A stretch of DNA of 5,806 nt from Ruminococcaceae bacterium UBA5423 (lineage in GTDB: Bacteria > Bacillota > Clostridia > Oscillospirales > Acutalibacteraceae): assembly GCA_002409375.1 (NCBI GenBank), contig DHNF01000156.1, positions 5,169 through 10,974 on the forward strand, in the 5' to 3' direction. Below the pieces are notes generated by a model. It was not told the origin of the DNA. It ran no database searches and worked only from the letters and a program-made list of their open reading frames with translations. This document shows positions 1-5,806 of the stretch, in pieces. Made by a program: the position numbers and the translations under genes. Position 1 is the stretch's first letter. Every line of letters starts with the position of its first letter.

Positions 1-1
1 A

Positions 2-1441
2 TATATCAGTGGATTTGTTGTCAAGGAAGCGGTAGATGAGGTGTGCCGTATTTTTCAGCTCCCCACTTGCACACGCACGCTGGGAAAAGGTAAAAGCGGG
101 CGGCCATGCCTTAACCACTATATCGAACAATGCTGTGCCCCCTGCAAATTTGCAATTTCAAAAGAAGACTATGACGAGCGGGTGCAGCAAGCAATAGAAT
201 TTTTGACCCAGGGCAGCGCAAAAATGATTTCGCTACTGACAAAGCGCATGAATCAAGCTGCCGAAAACCTTGAGTTTGAAAAAGCCGCTCGCCTGCGTGA
301 CAGGATCAGTGCCATAAAGCGATTGGGGCAAAAGCAAAAAGTGGTGCGTTCGCGTGTGGCTCATCAAGATGTCATTGCTTTAGCCCGCGGTGAAAAGAAA
401 GTCTTCTTTGAAGTGTTTCGCTTTAAAAAGGGCCGCCTTTACGATCGTGAGGATTTTGTTGTTGAGGACAGCGGCGATATTCCTGAAATAAGAGCGGAAT
501 TTTTGCACCGTTATTACTCCATTCGCAATGATATCCCGCCCCAGGTGACAATAGACGGCGAAATTGAGGACATTACTTTAACTGAGCAGTGGCTTGAAAA
601 TAAGGCCGGGAGGCGGGTTCGCATTATTCAACCCAAAAAAGGCGAGCAAGCTCAATTGGTTGAAATGTGCCGTAATAATGCAGCCGAGCGCGCAGCACAA
701 CAATCCGGTATGTCGGGCAAAGACGCTGCAGCTCTTGATGAGCTTGCACAGCTTCTTGGGCTGGCACAGCCGCCGCGTGTAATAGAAAGTTATGACATCT
801 CAAACACCGGTGGGAGCGACAATGTCGCAGGTATGATTGTGTTTGAAAACGGTCGACCGCTAAAATCTGCATATCGCCGTTTTAAAATAAAATCAGTAAT
901 TGGACAAGATGATTATGCCAGTATGCGCGAAGTAATAGAGCGCAGGCTTAATGAATATGAAAAAAACAAAGGGCAAGATAATGGTTTCGGAAGACTGCCC
1001 GATCTAATATTGTTAGACGGCGGGCACGGGCATGTGTCAACTGTGCTCCCGATACTGCAAAAACGCAGTTATCAAATTCCGGTTTACGGAATGATAAAGG
1101 ATTCAAGTCACCGCACACGCGCAATATCTGCCAAAGGCGGAGAAATTGCAATAAGCGGGCGGCGTGCAGCCTTTACTCTCGTATCCTCAATTCAGCAGGA
1201 GGTTCATCGCTGGGCAATAGACTATCACCGCCGGCTGCGCTCAAAAAGTAGTATTGGCACAACTCTTACAAAGATCAAAGGCGTGGGTAATATGCGCGCC
1301 CGCTCGCTGCTGCGTCACTTTGGTTCTATCAAGGCTATTCGCGCGGCAAGCGTGGATCAAATTGCGGCCGTTAAGGGTATGACAAAGCCTGTCGCTACCG
1401 CGGTTCGCGAATATTTTGACAAACAGTCCGGCGAACACTAA
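2..1441 (+). CDS. uvrC: UvrABC excinuclease subunit C, 5'-truncated by window edge
   Basis: UvrC is the nuclease that, loaded by UvrA/UvrB, cuts the damaged DNA strand on both sides of a lesion in nucleotide excision repair. The frame is open from base 2 and matches the family upstream of the first possible start (GTG 41), so the gene begins outside the window: 479 residues are visible of about 600, and most of the N-terminal GIY-YIG domain is missing. Counting from codon 41: cysteines 10, 23, 31 and 35 have nearly the spacing of the Fe-S ligands reported for E. coli UvrC; a UVR (UvrB-binding) motif is near 63-96; the RNase H-like domain runs about 245-400, with YDIS Asp252, LLDGG Asp326 and EVHRW His389 matching the DDH catalytic set; tandem helix-hairpin-helix DNA-binding motifs cover about 405-460. 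It ends in a terminator hairpin and shows no frameshift. Confidence 0.97.
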   Translation, partial: YISGFVVKEAVDEVCRIFQLPTCTRTLGKGKSGRPCLNHYIEQCCAPCKFAISKEDYDERVQQAIEFLTQGSAKMISLLTKRMNQAAENLEFEKAARLRDRISAIKRLGQKQKVVRSRVAHQDVIALARGEKKVFFEVFRFKKGRLYDREDFVVEDSGDIPEIRAEFLHRYYSIRNDIPPQVTIDGEIEDITLTEQWLENKAGRRVRIIQPKKGEQAQLVEMCRNNAAERAAQQSGMSGKDAAALDELAQLLGLAQPPRVIESYDISNTGGSDNVAGMIVFENGRPLKSAYRRFKIKSVIGQDDYASMREVIERRLNEYEKNKGQDNGFGRLPDLILLDGGHGHVSTVLPILQKRSYQIPVYGMIKDSSHRTRAISAKGGEIAISGRRAAFTLVSSIQQEVHRWAIDYHRRLRSKSSIGTTLTKIKGVGNMRARSLLRHFGSIKAIRAASVDQIAAVKGMTKPVATAVREYFDKQSGEH

Positions 1442-1459
1442 TCGCCGGACTTATATTGT
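1425..1459 (+). terminator. uvrC terminator hairpin overlapping the stop codon
   Basis: A perfect 10-bp inverted repeat (AGTCCGGCGA at 1425-1434, TCGCCGGACT at 1442-1451) encloses a 7-nt loop that contains the uvrC TAA. It is followed by the T-rich but interrupted TATATTG, so the U-tract is weak. A G+C-rich stem directly at the gene end, facing a convergent gene, supports a terminator call. Confidence 0.7.
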
Positions 1460-1461
1460 GA

Positions 1462-1521
1462 AAGAACAAGGTCCCGGGTACCCGCTTGCAATCTTTGATT
1501 GCGATAGCGGGTGGGGTTCTT
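1462..1521 (-). terminator. Imperfect long hairpin at the 3' end of the penicillin-binding protein gene
   Basis: Nested complementary arms are visible: AAGAAC 1462-1467 with GTTCTT 1516-1521, CCC 1473-1475 with GGG 1513-1515, ACCCGC 1480-1485 with GCGGGT 1507-1512, and GCAATC 1488-1493 with GATTGC 1497-1502 around a TTT loop. The outer arm overlaps the stop codon of the minus-strand gene. On the minus strand the sequence after it is only modestly T-rich (TTTCACAATAT), so this may end transcription or just protect the 3' end. Confidence 0.45.
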
Positions 1522-3127
1522 ATTTCTGTGCTTTCTTCAGCATTGCCAATTCCTCGCAAATCTGTTTGAAAACCGGCGCCGCCTTTCCGTTTGTTCCTTC
1601 GGTATCCTCTGCCAAAACCACTATTACATATTCCGGACTTTCGGACGGATAAAAACCTGCAAACCAGCCCTGCATTACTGTTTTGCTGTCAACAACCCAA
1701 CCGGTTTCGGCCGTTCCGGTTTTTCCTCCCGCCCCCCCATTAAATGGGCGTGCGGATAATCCTGTTCCACTGTTTACCGCGTATATCATCATTTCTTCAA
1801 GTATATTTGCAGTTTTTTCGGAAAACACCTTTTGTACAGGGGATACTGGGTATTCTTCAAGTACGCCGTCAGCATCCAAAACACCCTTTACAATCGTTGG
1901 TCTTACTAATTCGCCGCCATTGATGACTGCACCAACAAGCTGTGCTATATGCATCGGAGTTGCCATTAATGTGCCCTGCCCGAACGCCAGATTTCCAACT
2001 GCGGCAGGTGACATTAACTCAAGTTCTGATGGCATGACTGCGCGCGCTGTTTTCCATCCTTCCGCCAAAAATATTGGCCTGTCAAATCCCAGTGCAGCAG
2101 ATATATTGTAAAGCCTTTGTCCACCAACACGCTGAGCAAGCCTAATAAAATAGGGGTTACACGATTGTGCGAAAGCATCACGCATTGCCAGCGTTCCGTG
2201 CCCTAACCGATTATGGCAATGAAAAGTCACATCTCCTATTGTCACATTACCCGAACAACCATACTGTGTATTTAACGAAACACCGGATTCAATCGCTGCA
2301 CAGGCCGTTACAATTTTGTAAACCGATCCGCAGTTATAATTGCTTAGTGCACGGTTGATTAGTGGTGAATCTGGATTGTCAAGGCTTTTTGCCAAAGTAG
2401 ATGGCTGAAAATCCGGCAAACTTACCATAGCCGAAATACTTCCTGTTTTTGGCTTCATCACAACAACAGCGCCTTTTGTCATATGGGTTTTTGCTGCGGT
2501 TTCGGCTATGTCCTGAATATCCTTGTCAATTGTCAGCGCTACACCTGCTTTAGCGTTTTTTAATGTATCGGAAACTATTGGCGCAATACCCTCAAGCGGC
2601 TTTCCAATAGCGTCAACAGTATATTTTACGGTGGCTTTTCCTGAACATTCTTTTAACAGCTCGTCGAAAACAAGCTCGGCACCCGTTGCACCGTTAATTC
2701 CATCGCCATCCATGTATCCAACAACATGGGGAGCAAGCAGTCTTTCACCGTATCGCACCGGTGTCTTAAAAATATTTAATCCTTTAGCCGGTGAGGGTAA
2801 CGAATCAACCGCCGAAACCGCCGGCTTGCCCTCTCTTAAGCGTTCGGTTAACTTGCCCAAAGAGGTGCTGTCGATACATCCTGCCAGTGCGGAAATTGCC
2901 TGTGGGTTGGCCGTAACCGAAACACGCAATTCCTCGCCTGTATTAACAAGCGGGCGCAAACGACAGTCATAAATTGTGCCTCTTGAATTTGCAACTGTCA
3001 CAACCATACCCGCCTGCTGCTCCGCAGCTTGCCTTAAAGATTGCCCTGTCAGATAATATATTCGCAGCATCAGTCCGCCAAACAATGCTAAAATTGCAAC
3101 AAACGAAGCAACTGCGCGTTTGTGCAT
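1520..3127 (-). CDS. Class B penicillin-binding protein (peptidoglycan D,D-transpeptidase)
   Basis: This membrane-anchored transpeptidase cross-links peptidoglycan stem peptides outside the cytoplasmic membrane and is a target of beta-lactams. A basic MHKR start and one hydrophobic segment (about 5-27) form an uncleaved anchor. A short dimerisation/pedestal region follows, with the RGTIYD box at 49-54 (family RGxIxDRxG, here with Cys55). The transpeptidase domain is about 195-530 and has all three motifs: SVYK with nucleophile Ser268 and Lys271, SCN at 322-324, and KTG at 469-471. At 535 residues it is compact, with no glycosyltransferase domain and no PASTA repeats, so it is closer to PbpA/FtsI-type proteins than to SpoVD-like ones. 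Which one (elongation, division or spore-specific) cannot be told here, because no mre, fts or spo genes are adjacent. The ATG fits because the anchor begins at once. Confidence 0.95.
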   Translation of the reverse strand: MHKRAVASFVAILALFGGLMLRIYYLTGQSLRQAAEQQAGMVVTVANSRGTIYDCRLRPLVNTGEELRVSVTANPQAISALAGCIDSTSLGKLTERLREGKPAVSAVDSLPSPAKGLNIFKTPVRYGERLLAPHVVGYMDGDGINGATGAELVFDELLKECSGKATVKYTVDAIGKPLEGIAPIVSDTLKNAKAGVALTIDKDIQDIAETAAKTHMTKGAVVVMKPKTGSISAMVSLPDFQPSTLAKSLDNPDSPLINRALSNYNCGSVYKIVTACAAIESGVSLNTQYGCSGNVTIGDVTFHCHNRLGHGTLAMRDAFAQSCNPYFIRLAQRVGGQRLYNISAALGFDRPIFLAEGWKTARAVMPSELELMSPAAVGNLAFGQGTLMATPMHIAQLVGAVINGGELVRPTIVKGVLDADGVLEEYPVSPVQKVFSEKTANILEEMMIYAVNSGTGLSARPFNGGAGGKTGTAETGWVVDSKTVMQGWFAGFYPSESPEYVIVVLAEDTEGTNGKAAPVFKQICEELAMLKKAQK

Positions 3128-3129
3128 AA

Positions 3130-3141
3130 CCTCCCGCCTTT
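3130..3141 (-). promoter_or_regulatory. Ribosome binding site of the penicillin-binding protein gene
   Basis: Reading the minus strand, AAAGG (3141-3137) lies 9 nt before the ATG and GGAGG (3134-3130) only 2 nt before it. The perfect GGAGG is too close for usual spacing, so AAAGG is the likelier functional contact. No other in-frame start sits at a better distance, which supports ATG 3127. Confidence 0.6.
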
Positions 3142-3155
3142 CCTAAATTTATATT

Positions 3156-3178
3156 AGTATAAGTATAAAGTATACTTT
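3156..3178 (-). promoter_or_regulatory. Candidate -10 region and palindrome upstream of the penicillin-binding protein gene
   Basis: Three copies of AGTATA start at 3156, 3162 and 3169 on the + strand, giving three TATACT -10-like hexamers on the minus strand. The last copy is inside a perfect 12-bp palindrome, AAAGTATACTTT (3167-3178). Using the copy at 3161-3156, transcription would start near 3149 and leave a leader of about 22 nt that includes the ribosome binding site. No convincing -35 box is found at 16-18 bp from any copy, so the promoter may need an activator or another sigma factor. The palindrome could instead be an operator. Confidence 0.35.
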
Positions 3179-3303
3179 GATGACATTATTATAAATGCAG
3201 CTTTATAAAGTTTACCCAGTAGAAGTGTCATTAAACTAAAGTCCTTAAAAAAATCACTGATTTATGATGCTAAAGTTAACGTTTTTATGCAAGTCACACG
3301 CCA

Positions 3304-3332
3304 TTGAATTTAGTTATTTCCGGTGCTATACT
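3304..3332 (+). promoter_or_regulatory. Housekeeping-sigma promoter for the MATE transporter gene
   Basis: A -35 box TTGAAT (3304-3309) and a -10 box TATACT (3327-3332) are separated by exactly 17 bp. The -10 is preceded by TGC (3324-3326), the extended -10 pattern TGn. Each hexamer differs from the consensus at one or two positions. The predicted start of transcription is near 3339, giving a leader of about 40 nt to ATG 3379. It is by far the best promoter match I found in the intergenic region. Confidence 0.75.
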
Positions 3333-3372
3333 AAGCATAAGTAATAATATAATACGGGTTGAGAAATGGGTT

Positions 3373-3376
3373 GAGG
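3373..3376 (+). promoter_or_regulatory. Ribosome binding site candidate of the MATE gene
   Basis: GAGG lies 2 nt before ATG 3379. The spacing is short, as for the GGAGG of the divergent gene. The alternative in-frame ATG 3403 has only AGGG (3385-3388), 14 nt upstream, which is worse. ATG 3379 is therefore preferred, but 3403 is not excluded. Confidence 0.45.
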
Positions 3377-3378
3377 TA

Positions 3379-4776
3379 ATGCTCAGGGCGGTGCTCCTGC
3401 GTATGAAACAAGGTGCATATAATGTACTTAACCGGCATCTTACCGGCGAATCAATTAATTTTCGGCAAGTGATTGCAATAATCATACCATTGCTAGTTGA
3501 TCAGGTATTCATCGTTATGCTTACTCTGTTGAACACCGCGATGATAAGCTCATCGGGCAAAACGTCAGTAGCGGCTGTCAGCATGGTGGATTCACTGAAT
3601 GTCATAATTTATAATATCTTTGTTGCACTTGCAACAGGCGGCACGGTTGTTGTGGCTCAATACAAGGGAGCAGAAAACACTGAAGGAGTATCCAAAGCTG
3701 CAGCCCACACCCTGATATCAACCGGGTTGATATCACTTCTTATCGGATCGCTTATTGCAGCGTTTCACGCCCCACTGCTAAGCCTGCTTTTTGGCAAAGC
3801 AGAACAAGCTGTCTTATCAAAAGCGCGGTTGTACCTAATATTCAGTGCACTTTCATATCCTTTAACCGGAACCACGGACGCAATAACAGGAGCATTGCGT
3901 GGTACAGGCAATACAAAAGCATCGCTTTGGCTGTCGCTGTTAAAAAACGGCTCCTATGTCTTTTTTAATCTAATATTTCTCACTTTAATGAAAATGGGTA
4001 TTCTCGGGTTAGTAATTTCACTGATCATATCGCGTCTTTTAGGCGCATTATTTTCGCTTGTATATATATTTAAAATCGATAGATCCATTGAGTTGTGTGC
4101 ACGGGACTTATTTAATATAAATTTTGCAATGCTCCGCATAGTGATGCTTTATGGCATACCTTTTGCCGCAGAACAGATTTTTTTCAACGGCGGCAAACTG
4201 CTCACCCAAACCTTTATTGTCACATTAGGCACCAACGCCCTTGCCATCAACGCTATATGCAACTCACTGTCTCCATTACCTCAAATCGGCGCGCTGGCAT
4301 GCAGTCTCGCGATTGTTACGGTAGTCGGTCAGTGCGTCGGCAGAAAAAATTTTACTGACGCAAAAAAATTTATACGTTCTTTTATTGTTATGGGGTCACT
4401 GTCCGCTTTGGTCTTAACTTTATTGCTGCTTCCCCTATTATCTTGGCTTATAAGCTTGTTTTCTCCCGGTTCAGGTATAGTGCCCGAGATAAAAATCATA
4501 TTGTATATAAGTTGGGCCGCGGCTCCATTTTTGTACTCGACAAGCTTTGTCACCCCTGCTGCACTGAGGGCGGCAGGTGATGCACGCTTTACCCTTTTGT
4601 CGTCGCTTTTATCTATGTGGCTTTTGCGCGTTGTGCTTGGATATATACTCGGCGTGGTTCTGGGCTTTGGCATTGTTGGCGTATGGGTGGCAATGATTGT
4701 TGAATGGGGTGTTCGCAGCCTAATCTTTCAGCTTCGCATACACGGCAGCAAATGGTTAATACTAATGGCCGATTAA
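3379..4776 (+). CDS. MATE family efflux transporter
   Basis: This is a polytopic inner-membrane antiporter of the multidrug and toxic compound extrusion family, which exports cationic drugs or metabolites in exchange for Na+ or H+. The substrate cannot be read from sequence. At 465 residues it is the usual length, with about 12 hydrophobic segments in two homologous halves. From Met 3379, the first half has the AQYKGA loop (93-98) and GALRGTGNTK (171-180); the second half repeats the pattern with GQCVGRKN (317-324) and ALRAAGDARF (395-404), showing the internal duplication. The frame is open back to a TTG at 3304, but that TTG is the -35 box of a strong promoter, so a downstream Met is chosen; ATG 3403 is the alternative. 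It is transcribed alone, between a divergent penicillin-binding protein gene and a convergent membrane-protein gene, with no local regulator gene visible. Confidence 0.94.
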   Translation: MLRAVLLRMKQGAYNVLNRHLTGESINFRQVIAIIIPLLVDQVFIVMLTLLNTAMISSSGKTSVAAVSMVDSLNVIIYNIFVALATGGTVVVAQYKGAENTEGVSKAAAHTLISTGLISLLIGSLIAAFHAPLLSLLFGKAEQAVLSKARLYLIFSALSYPLTGTTDAITGALRGTGNTKASLWLSLLKNGSYVFFNLIFLTLMKMGILGLVISLIISRLLGALFSLVYIFKIDRSIELCARDLFNINFAMLRIVMLYGIPFAAEQIFFNGGKLLTQTFIVTLGTNALAINAICNSLSPLPQIGALACSLAIVTVVGQCVGRKNFTDAKKFIRSFIVMGSLSALVLTLLLLPLLSWLISLFSPGSGIVPEIKIILYISWAAAPFLYSTSFVTPAALRAAGDARFTLLSSLLSMWLLRVVLGYILGVVLGFGIVGVWVAMIVEWGVRSLIFQLRIHGSKWLILMAD

Positions 4777-4779
4777 AAT

Positions 4780-4798
4780 ATATTAAGTTTTTATAGTC
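4780..4798 (+). repeat. Left copy of a short direct repeat
   Basis: The 14-mer ATATTAAGTTTTTA followed by TAGTC lies just after the MATE stop codon. The same 14-mer followed by GTC occurs at 5790-5806, in the same orientation, so the two differ by a 2-bp indel. Together they bracket the membrane-protein gene. The AT-rich composition makes chance a real possibility. Confidence 0.4.
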
Positions 4799-4804
4799 GG
4801 ATAT

Positions 4805-4848
4805 TAGTATTAAGGCACAGCATTAATTAACGCTGTGCCTTAATACTA
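4805..4848. terminator. Bidirectional terminator between the MATE and membrane-protein genes
   Basis: A perfect 17-bp inverted repeat (arms 4805-4821 and 4832-4848) with a 10-nt AT-only-plus-C loop has a G+C core (GGCACAGC/GCTGTGCC). The core is flanked on each side by TTAATACTA in the reading direction, which supplies a T-rich stretch for both strands. It lies 28 nt past the MATE stop, and its right arm contains the TAG stop of the minus-strand gene. Confidence 0.85.
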
Positions 4849-5721
4849 TTCTGCTTCTATTGTAAACGCTGGAACTTGAATTGTATCTTCTAATGCGGCC
4901 TTGTCGGGACGCGCCTTGCCGCGTTTATCGTCCTTGGCACCGCTTTCAATAATACGCCCTATAGATATCGCGCGAACAGTAGAAAAAATCGGCATGGCAT
5001 AAAAGTATGGAAAAAACAATACGCAGCAAACAAACCACCCGGTAAATCCCGCAAAAAGGTTAAATTCACGGACCACATGACCACGCATAAGCCGTACAGA
5101 ACATCTAAATAACCGCTTGGGATACTTGTCATTTTCTTCGCCTATCAGCAAAAATGCAGCGGACATTGTGCGTATCATAAGAATTTCTGTAAAAATGAGT
5201 CCAAAAAGAAAAAACACAAACCCGAACACAGTGCCAAAAAGCATTAATACATCTCCAAAGGCAGTATTTATCCCGCTTTGACGAATAGCTCGTGTTGTGG
5301 CAATTGCAAAGGCGGCAGGCAGCATGCATATTGCGGTATAAGCAGCACGATACAACCAGCGCGAAAGCCGCCAGCGCAGTGAAAAAATGTAATTCCGGCT
5401 GTAGTATCTGAAAATTGAAAACACTGTCACACCGACACCAGACGCAATGCCCCAATAAAATGCTTGCCGACCGAGTATAATCGGTGATATCAGCAGCCAA
5501 TCAACTATAAGTAATGCGGCAACTATAACAGCGTATATCCAGCCGCCATTAACCAAATCTGAAGCATGCACCACTTCTTCTGCGCCTAAGCCAAAAATAC
5601 GAAGCACACTTAATGATGCCAACGGCACCAGCAAACCTACCGCCATACTGACAAATTCCACCGCCACGGCGGCTGACCAGTACCCTTTTAAATATTTGCG
5701 TGCCTTTTGTACGCAGCTCAT
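4846..5721 (-). CDS. Multi-pass membrane protein, DUF975-like, function unknown
   Basis: I do not recognise a function. The 291-residue product has about five to six hydrophobic segments (roughly 16-42, 61-82, 123-142, 157-183, 221-248, with a weaker one near 88-104) and a charged C-terminal tail (260-291) without a domain. The arrangement resembles clostridial DUF975 membrane proteins: LGRQAFYW (83-90) followed by an aromatic IFRYYS stretch, a mid-protein Leu/Pro segment, and a late motif in which SVRLMRGHVVREFNLFAGFTGW (208-229) parallels the family's S-x-x-L-M-x-G ... F-x-L ... F-x-G-W pattern, then FPYFYAMP. This assignment is from memory of the pattern and is tentative. The ATG has a well-placed GGGAG (5733-5729, 7 nt spacing). 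No cleavable signal peptide is evident. A terminator hairpin lies just upstream, so it may be expressed by read-through or from a promoter overlapping it. Confidence 0.85.
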   Translation of the reverse strand: MSCVQKARKYLKGYWSAAVAVEFVSMAVGLLVPLASLSVLRIFGLGAEEVVHASDLVNGGWIYAVIVAALLIVDWLLISPIILGRQAFYWGIASGVGVTVFSIFRYYSRNYIFSLRWRLSRWLYRAAYTAICMLPAAFAIATTRAIRQSGINTAFGDVLMLFGTVFGFVFFLFGLIFTEILMIRTMSAAFLLIGEENDKYPKRLFRCSVRLMRGHVVREFNLFAGFTGWFVCCVLFFPYFYAMPIFSTVRAISIGRIIESGAKDDKRGKARPDKAALEDTIQVPAFTIEAE

Positions 5722-5728
5722 TCTACCG

Positions 5729-5733
5729 CTCCC
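5729..5733 (-). promoter_or_regulatory. Ribosome binding site of the membrane-protein gene
   Basis: GGGAG on the minus strand, 7 nt before ATG 5721. This is the best-spaced Shine-Dalgarno site in the window and fixes the start of the 291-residue protein. Confidence 0.7.
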
Positions 5734-5754
5734 GCTGAAAATCTAATATCCAAT

Positions 5755-5785
5755 AAAAAAACGAAGCCCGGCGCAAAACCGCCGG
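5755..5785 (-). terminator. Minus-strand intrinsic terminator at the right edge
   Basis: On the minus strand CCGGCG (5785-5780) and CGCCGG (5773-5768) pair around a 6-nt loop. After GCTTCG comes an uninterrupted run of seven T (5761-5755). The 6-nt gap between stem and T-run is longer than ideal. It most likely ends a minus-strand gene lying right of the window; a TAA is available at 5803-5801 on that strand, but its frame cannot be judged. Confidence 0.55.
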
Positions 5786-5789
5786 AAAG

Positions 5790-5806
5790 ATATTAAGTTT
5801 TTAGTC
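5790..5806 (+). repeat. Right copy of a short direct repeat
   Basis: ATATTAAGTTTTTA plus GTC, matching 4780-4798 apart from a 2-bp deletion, reaches the window edge and may continue beyond it. It lies next to the minus-strand terminator hairpin, as the left copy lies next to the bidirectional terminator. Confidence 0.4.

Noticed and set aside
41..43. GTG as the start of uvrC
   Set aside because: The codons before it (from base 2) continue the UvrC match leading into the FQLPTC region, and the GIY-YIG domain is needed upstream, so the gene is cut by the window edge.
1471..1483. Adjacent CCCGGG and GGTACC palindromes suggesting a cloning linker
   Set aside because: They are part of the intergenic hairpin, the flanking sequence is natural, and no vector sequence is present.
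1683..2111. Open frame of 142 codons on the + strand
   Set aside because: It lies wholly antisense to the conserved transpeptidase domain, shows low-complexity Ser/Pro/Ala composition typical of a shadow frame, and has no ribosome binding site of note.
2523..2972. Open frame of 149 codons on the + strand
   Set aside because: It is antisense to the penicillin-binding protein gene, its composition is that of a reverse-complement shadow, and nothing in it resembles a known domain.
3128..3303. Possible small RNA or riboswitch in the divergent intergenic region
   Set aside because: The stretch is AT-rich with short palindromes only. I found no conserved aptamer-like core and no internal stem with a T-run.
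5129..5500. Second minus-strand open frame of 123 codons inside the membrane-protein gene
   Set aside because: It overlaps the 291-residue protein in another frame, is rich in Cys and His, and lacks a start context. The longer frame has the well-placed GGGAG and coherent hydrophobic segments.

Overview
The window carries four protein genes and no RNA genes, insertion sequences or CRISPR arrays that I can see. The moderate G+C coding sequence, AT-rich intergenic DNA, Shine-Dalgarno-type leaders, and the flavour of the UvrC, MATE and class B penicillin-binding proteins suggest a low-to-mid G+C Gram-positive of the Clostridia (Oscillospiraceae/Ruminococcaceae-like). That placement is inference from the proteins' general look; no marker gene proves it.

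Layout. Bases 2-1441 (+) are the 3' four-fifths of uvrC, the excinuclease subunit that makes both incisions in nucleotide excision repair. Its start and most of the GIY-YIG domain lie left of the window. A short intergenic stretch with two hairpins separates it from a convergent gene at 3127-1520 (-), a 535-residue class B penicillin-binding protein (peptidoglycan transpeptidase) with all three active-site motifs. An AT-rich divergent intergenic region follows. It holds a very good promoter (TTGAAT, 17 bp, extended TGC-TATACT) for a MATE-family multidrug/cation exporter on the + strand (best start 3379, end 4776). The MATE gene converges on a 291-residue multi-pass membrane protein, 5721-4846 (-), of DUF975-like appearance. 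The two share a 17-bp perfect hairpin that serves as a bidirectional terminator. At the right edge a minus-strand terminator hairpin with a T7 run lies just before the start of the membrane protein and probably ends another minus-strand gene outside the window.

How the genes relate. The four genes alternate in direction (+ - + -), so none are co-transcribed inside the window and no operon logic links them. One does DNA repair, one cell-wall synthesis, one export, and one is an unknown membrane protein. This looks like an ordinary chromosomal housekeeping/envelope region, and I do not see a new multi-gene system. The points most worth a second look are small: the apparent TTG start of the MATE gene is really its -35 box, a terminator lies in the leader of the membrane protein gene, stop codons sit inside terminator hairpins at three of four gene ends, and a short direct repeat flanks the membrane-protein gene.
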